A stretch of 64,000 bases of DNA from Hymenolepis diminuta (lineage: Eukaryota > Platyhelminthes > Cestoda > Cyclophyllidea > Hymenolepididae): assembly GCA_900708905.1 (NCBI GenBank), contig CAADRB010000041.1:599601-663600 (forward strand), given 5' to 3'. Below are positions 61,484 through 64,000 of the stretch, piece by piece (positions within the stretch are counted from its first letter, which is position 1; every line of letters begins with the position of its first letter). Below the pieces are notes generated by a model. It was not told the origin of the DNA and made no database searches. It was given only the letters and a program-made list of their open reading frames with translations. Both the position numbers and the translations under genes were made by a program.

Positions 61484-62559
61484 GAGCAACTTAACTTAAC
61501 CTTTCTGATTTCTGATTGTTTCCATTTTATGAATATAGTTAATACACACCATCGCGGAATGCGTAAAGATAATTCTTGGATGAGAAGTTTTCATAGGATA
61601 GATACAGAGCAGGATACAGAGTAAAACGGGTACGCAAGTTCAGAATATAATTACCGCTTTCCAACTTCATAATCAAAGGCAGACAGTAAAATGTGATACT
61701 TTGATTTGGAACTCGAACACTGAAGCTTTTATTCTATTAAAACTGTCCATACATTAAAAAAGGGCAAATGAATGAAAATCAACACCGATATCCATTGTCA
61801 ATTTATAACACTTCATCAATTATTTGCTTAAATTAAGTGTAAATATTTATATGAGGCGTTTAGTATTTAAGTAGGCCAAACCATGATATTTCAATCACGG
61901 TTTGATGAGATTTCAATTAGTCCTCCTTGTAAGACTGACCGAATGGGCGTAGGATTTAGAGTGGGCAATTACCACTTCTATTTACAAAAGGTAGTACAAT
62001 AATGGGTGGAAAACCGTATGGGAATGTTTAGGTCTGTTTTCGATCTGTGTACAGAGGAAAGGGTCACACAACTCGGGTGGTAAAGATGGAGACCGGAGCA
62101 GTAGAGAGCACACTACACGGCACCCACACGCAGGTTGGTTGCTTGGGCCTTTTCCTTCTCTTCGCAAGTCGGCGTCTATAATTGGATGTTTCTCGGTCAC
62201 CGTCATTGGCTCCATCCCTGCCGTGGCTTGTGATTGGCAAATGAAGGAGAGAAATAAAGAGGATTGGTGGGTTGTATTTAGTTTTGATTTCGCAGCCGTT
62301 ACTGACGACGTCCCATACGGTGTGTCTTACATCTAGCTTTTATAAATTAGTACAATAAGGGCCAAGGTCGGAGGATCATCTTTGGATTGTCTCAGTAAGT
62401 ATTCAATATTTTTCAAGGATCTTTTGGTTTTCCGTCACTGCTTGAATCGCTGTTGGGGGAATCGTGGTGAAATTCGTTTTCATAATGTCCGCCAACAAGT
62501 TACTCCAAGGTCAGAGTACTAGGCTCCTTCTGCGCTTAATGGCTAGAGAAGTTCTCACC
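61484..62559 (+). other. Diverged promoter/5' region of b5 reductase copy 2
   Basis: Corresponds to 46435-46910 of copy 1 but is 600 bp longer. About 61760-61920 is recognisably homologous (ATATTTATATGAGGCGTTT shared), with many substitutions. About 61930-62345 is a less AT-rich stretch with no counterpart in copy 1, so it is an insertion in copy 2 or a deletion in copy 1. Confidence 0.7.
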
Positions 62560-64000
62560 CATGATACCAATCTTTATACTTTCGGCTTTCCCTCACACAA
62601 CGACATCCTTGGTCTTCCAGTTGGTACGTTAAATATCTGGAATATAGTGATTTTTTGTAAATAGGTGCCTGTATTTGTCTTCATGCCAGAATTAAGGGCG
62701 AAGATGTTAGGCGACCTTACACTCCAATTACTTTGGATGATTTCATAGGAAATGTCAAGATCGTGGTTAAGGTAAGCACTTTCTTCATAATTTTGTTGAA
62801 ACATCTCCATCAAAATTGGTCGAATATGAGTTGTACTTACTTTCGAATAGACGTATCGAAAAGACGTCAACCCGAAGTTCCCGGCTGGTGGTAAAATGTC
62901 CCAGTATCTGGAATCTCTTTCTGTTGGTGATGGCATAGATGTTAGCGGACCCTATGGATCTATTCGTTATCTCGGAGATGGTAGGCTTGATTAAAAAGAT
63001 CAACATTCATTTGTTGTTCCAGTCGAAATTCATTTTTGTAAACTGTTTTCTAAAATTTAAGGTGATTTCGAGGTCAAGGGTGCAAATGCCCGCAAACTGA
63101 AGGCAGAAAACATCAACATGATTTGTGGTGGTTCTGGACTTACTCCAATGTACCAGATTCTGAAGTATATTCTCAATTCTTCCACAGACAAAAGCAAAAT
63201 CGCCTTGATTTTCGCAAATCAGGTATGGTATTCCACCTTGTTAGCACTATTTTTTCAAATCTTATTTTGAAATTGATGGGAAATATTGTGTTTTATACAG
63301 ACTGAACAAGATATAATTCTTCGAGATGAATTGGAACAGTTGCGCGATGCTAATCAGTCCCAGTTCCGTTTATGGTACACTGTTGAAACTCCTCCAGAAC
63401 GTAAGTTCTGTGCATTTTGCCTTTGATTTTTATCAAATCACTCTATCCCATCACGCCATTTAATTTGCTCCTTTATTGATCCAAATTTCTACAATTTTCC
63501 AGTCGAAATAAATTTAGATTTGGCAGACAATACATGCAAGTGTCCCACTTATTTGACAAATGTACTCAATCAAAACGCGTGTGCAGGTACAAAATGAGGT
63601 AGATGGATGCACACTCTTTAGAATCCTGGTTCCCATATTGCTTTATGGTGTCCTCCATAAAATCAGGCTAGTTTCTAGTGGAATTTGATTATGCAGTATC
63701 CTAGCTATCCATTTTAAGCAGGTGTATTGATATTTTTCCTGTTACTCTTCATACGCATCATGTAAAGTGTCTTTAAAATCCTATATTCCTTTAACAGTTT
63801 ATGTTACTTTACCCTACTCTATATTGTACCTGTTTCATGATCCACTTCAAATGATATTGTCTCGCATACTTTACATAACAATGTTTAAGAGTATTCCTAC
63901 CTCTTGGAAAAATGTATATCAATTGGTTGGTGACTGGAGAATTTGTATAAGCCGTGATTTTTGAATCATGGATCAATGGAATGCAACGATTAGACTCAGT
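62355..64000 (+). pseudogene. NADH-cytochrome b5 reductase copy 2, 5' damaged, partial
   Basis: Exons 3-6 (62665-62771, 62851-62980, 63062-63222, 63301-63400) and the possible cassette exon match copy 1. The 5' end is broken: the ATG of exon 1 is replaced (GGCCAAGG near 62360), the exon 2 acceptor reads TTTTGG instead of TTTTAG (62426-62427), an in-frame TGA lies at 62443-62445, and 12 nt are missing after it. A later in-frame ATG at 62485 (MSANKLLQGQSTRLLLRLM) keeps the frame open into the catalytic domain. A soluble, anchor-less reductase is therefore possible. The last exon lies outside the window, so whether the locus is functional cannot be settled. Confidence 0.75.
62560..64000 (+). repeat. 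Duplicated block B, copy 2
   Basis: Near-identical partner of 46911-48351. The left junction falls inside exon 2: codons before CATGATACC differ at many sites, codons after it match. The right end is the window end. Confidence 0.92.

Noticed and set aside
1..64000. CRISPR arrays, operons, ribosome binding sites, prophage or other prokaryotic systems
   Set aside because: None seen. Spliced nuclear genes of animal families run through the whole window.

Overview
The window is nuclear DNA of an animal, most likely a parasitic flatworm (cestode or trematode). Spliced, AT-rich genes of metazoan families (PCGF, SPCS3, TMEM165, PUS10, TRAP1) use standard stop codons (TAA, TAG and TGA all end intact genes). 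Very short GT-AG introns of 31 to 43 nt sit in the same genes as introns of 0.3 to 6 kb. That intron pattern, with tRNA-like SINE fragments and a decayed Ty3/gypsy element, fits platyhelminths; the species assignment is inference. Nothing here looks prokaryotic.

Layout. 1-6.8 kb: TMEM165/GDT1 ion exchanger (-). 7.7-9.4 kb: a cluster of one repeat family. 9.8-11.4 kb: an intronless gene (-) for an unrecognised protein with eight zinc-finger-like modules in four tandem pairs, the most novel-looking protein here. 12.7-14.8 kb: V-ATPase subunit c (-) and an orphan Pro/Ser/Tyr-rich protein (+) start head to head. 19.4-23.8 kb: mitochondrial HSP90 TRAP1 (-). 25.1-37.0 kb: tRNA pseudouridine synthase PUS10 (-). 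37.6-38.6 kb: Polycomb RING-finger protein PCGF (-). 39.2-41.2 kb: clamp-loader subunit RFC3 (+), tail to tail with signal peptidase subunit SPCS3 (-, 41.4-41.9 kb). 43.8-44.2 kb: Sm core protein SNRPG (+). 46.7-48.9 kb: NADH-cytochrome b5 reductase (+), interrupted by a 339-nt assembly gap. 55.0-58.2 kb: broken gypsy-type pol (-). 59.0-59.6 kb: orphan single-pass membrane protein (+). 60.5-64.0 kb: a second partial copy of the b5 reductase locus.

The conserved genes are unrelated housekeeping functions (ion homeostasis, proton pumping, mitochondrial folding, RNA modification, chromatin, replication, secretion, splicing, redox); there is no operon-like logic. The main structural event is the b5 reductase duplication. 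Two blocks (about 0.95 and 1.44 kb) are almost identical between copies, while the promoter and first exons between them are strongly diverged and broken in copy 2. The second block stops at the window end, at exactly the base where the gap begins in copy 1, so assembly artefact, gene conversion and real duplication must be separated.

Exon boundaries were read by eye from splice consensus, reading phase and recalled family sequence. All similarity statements come from recognition, not from a search.
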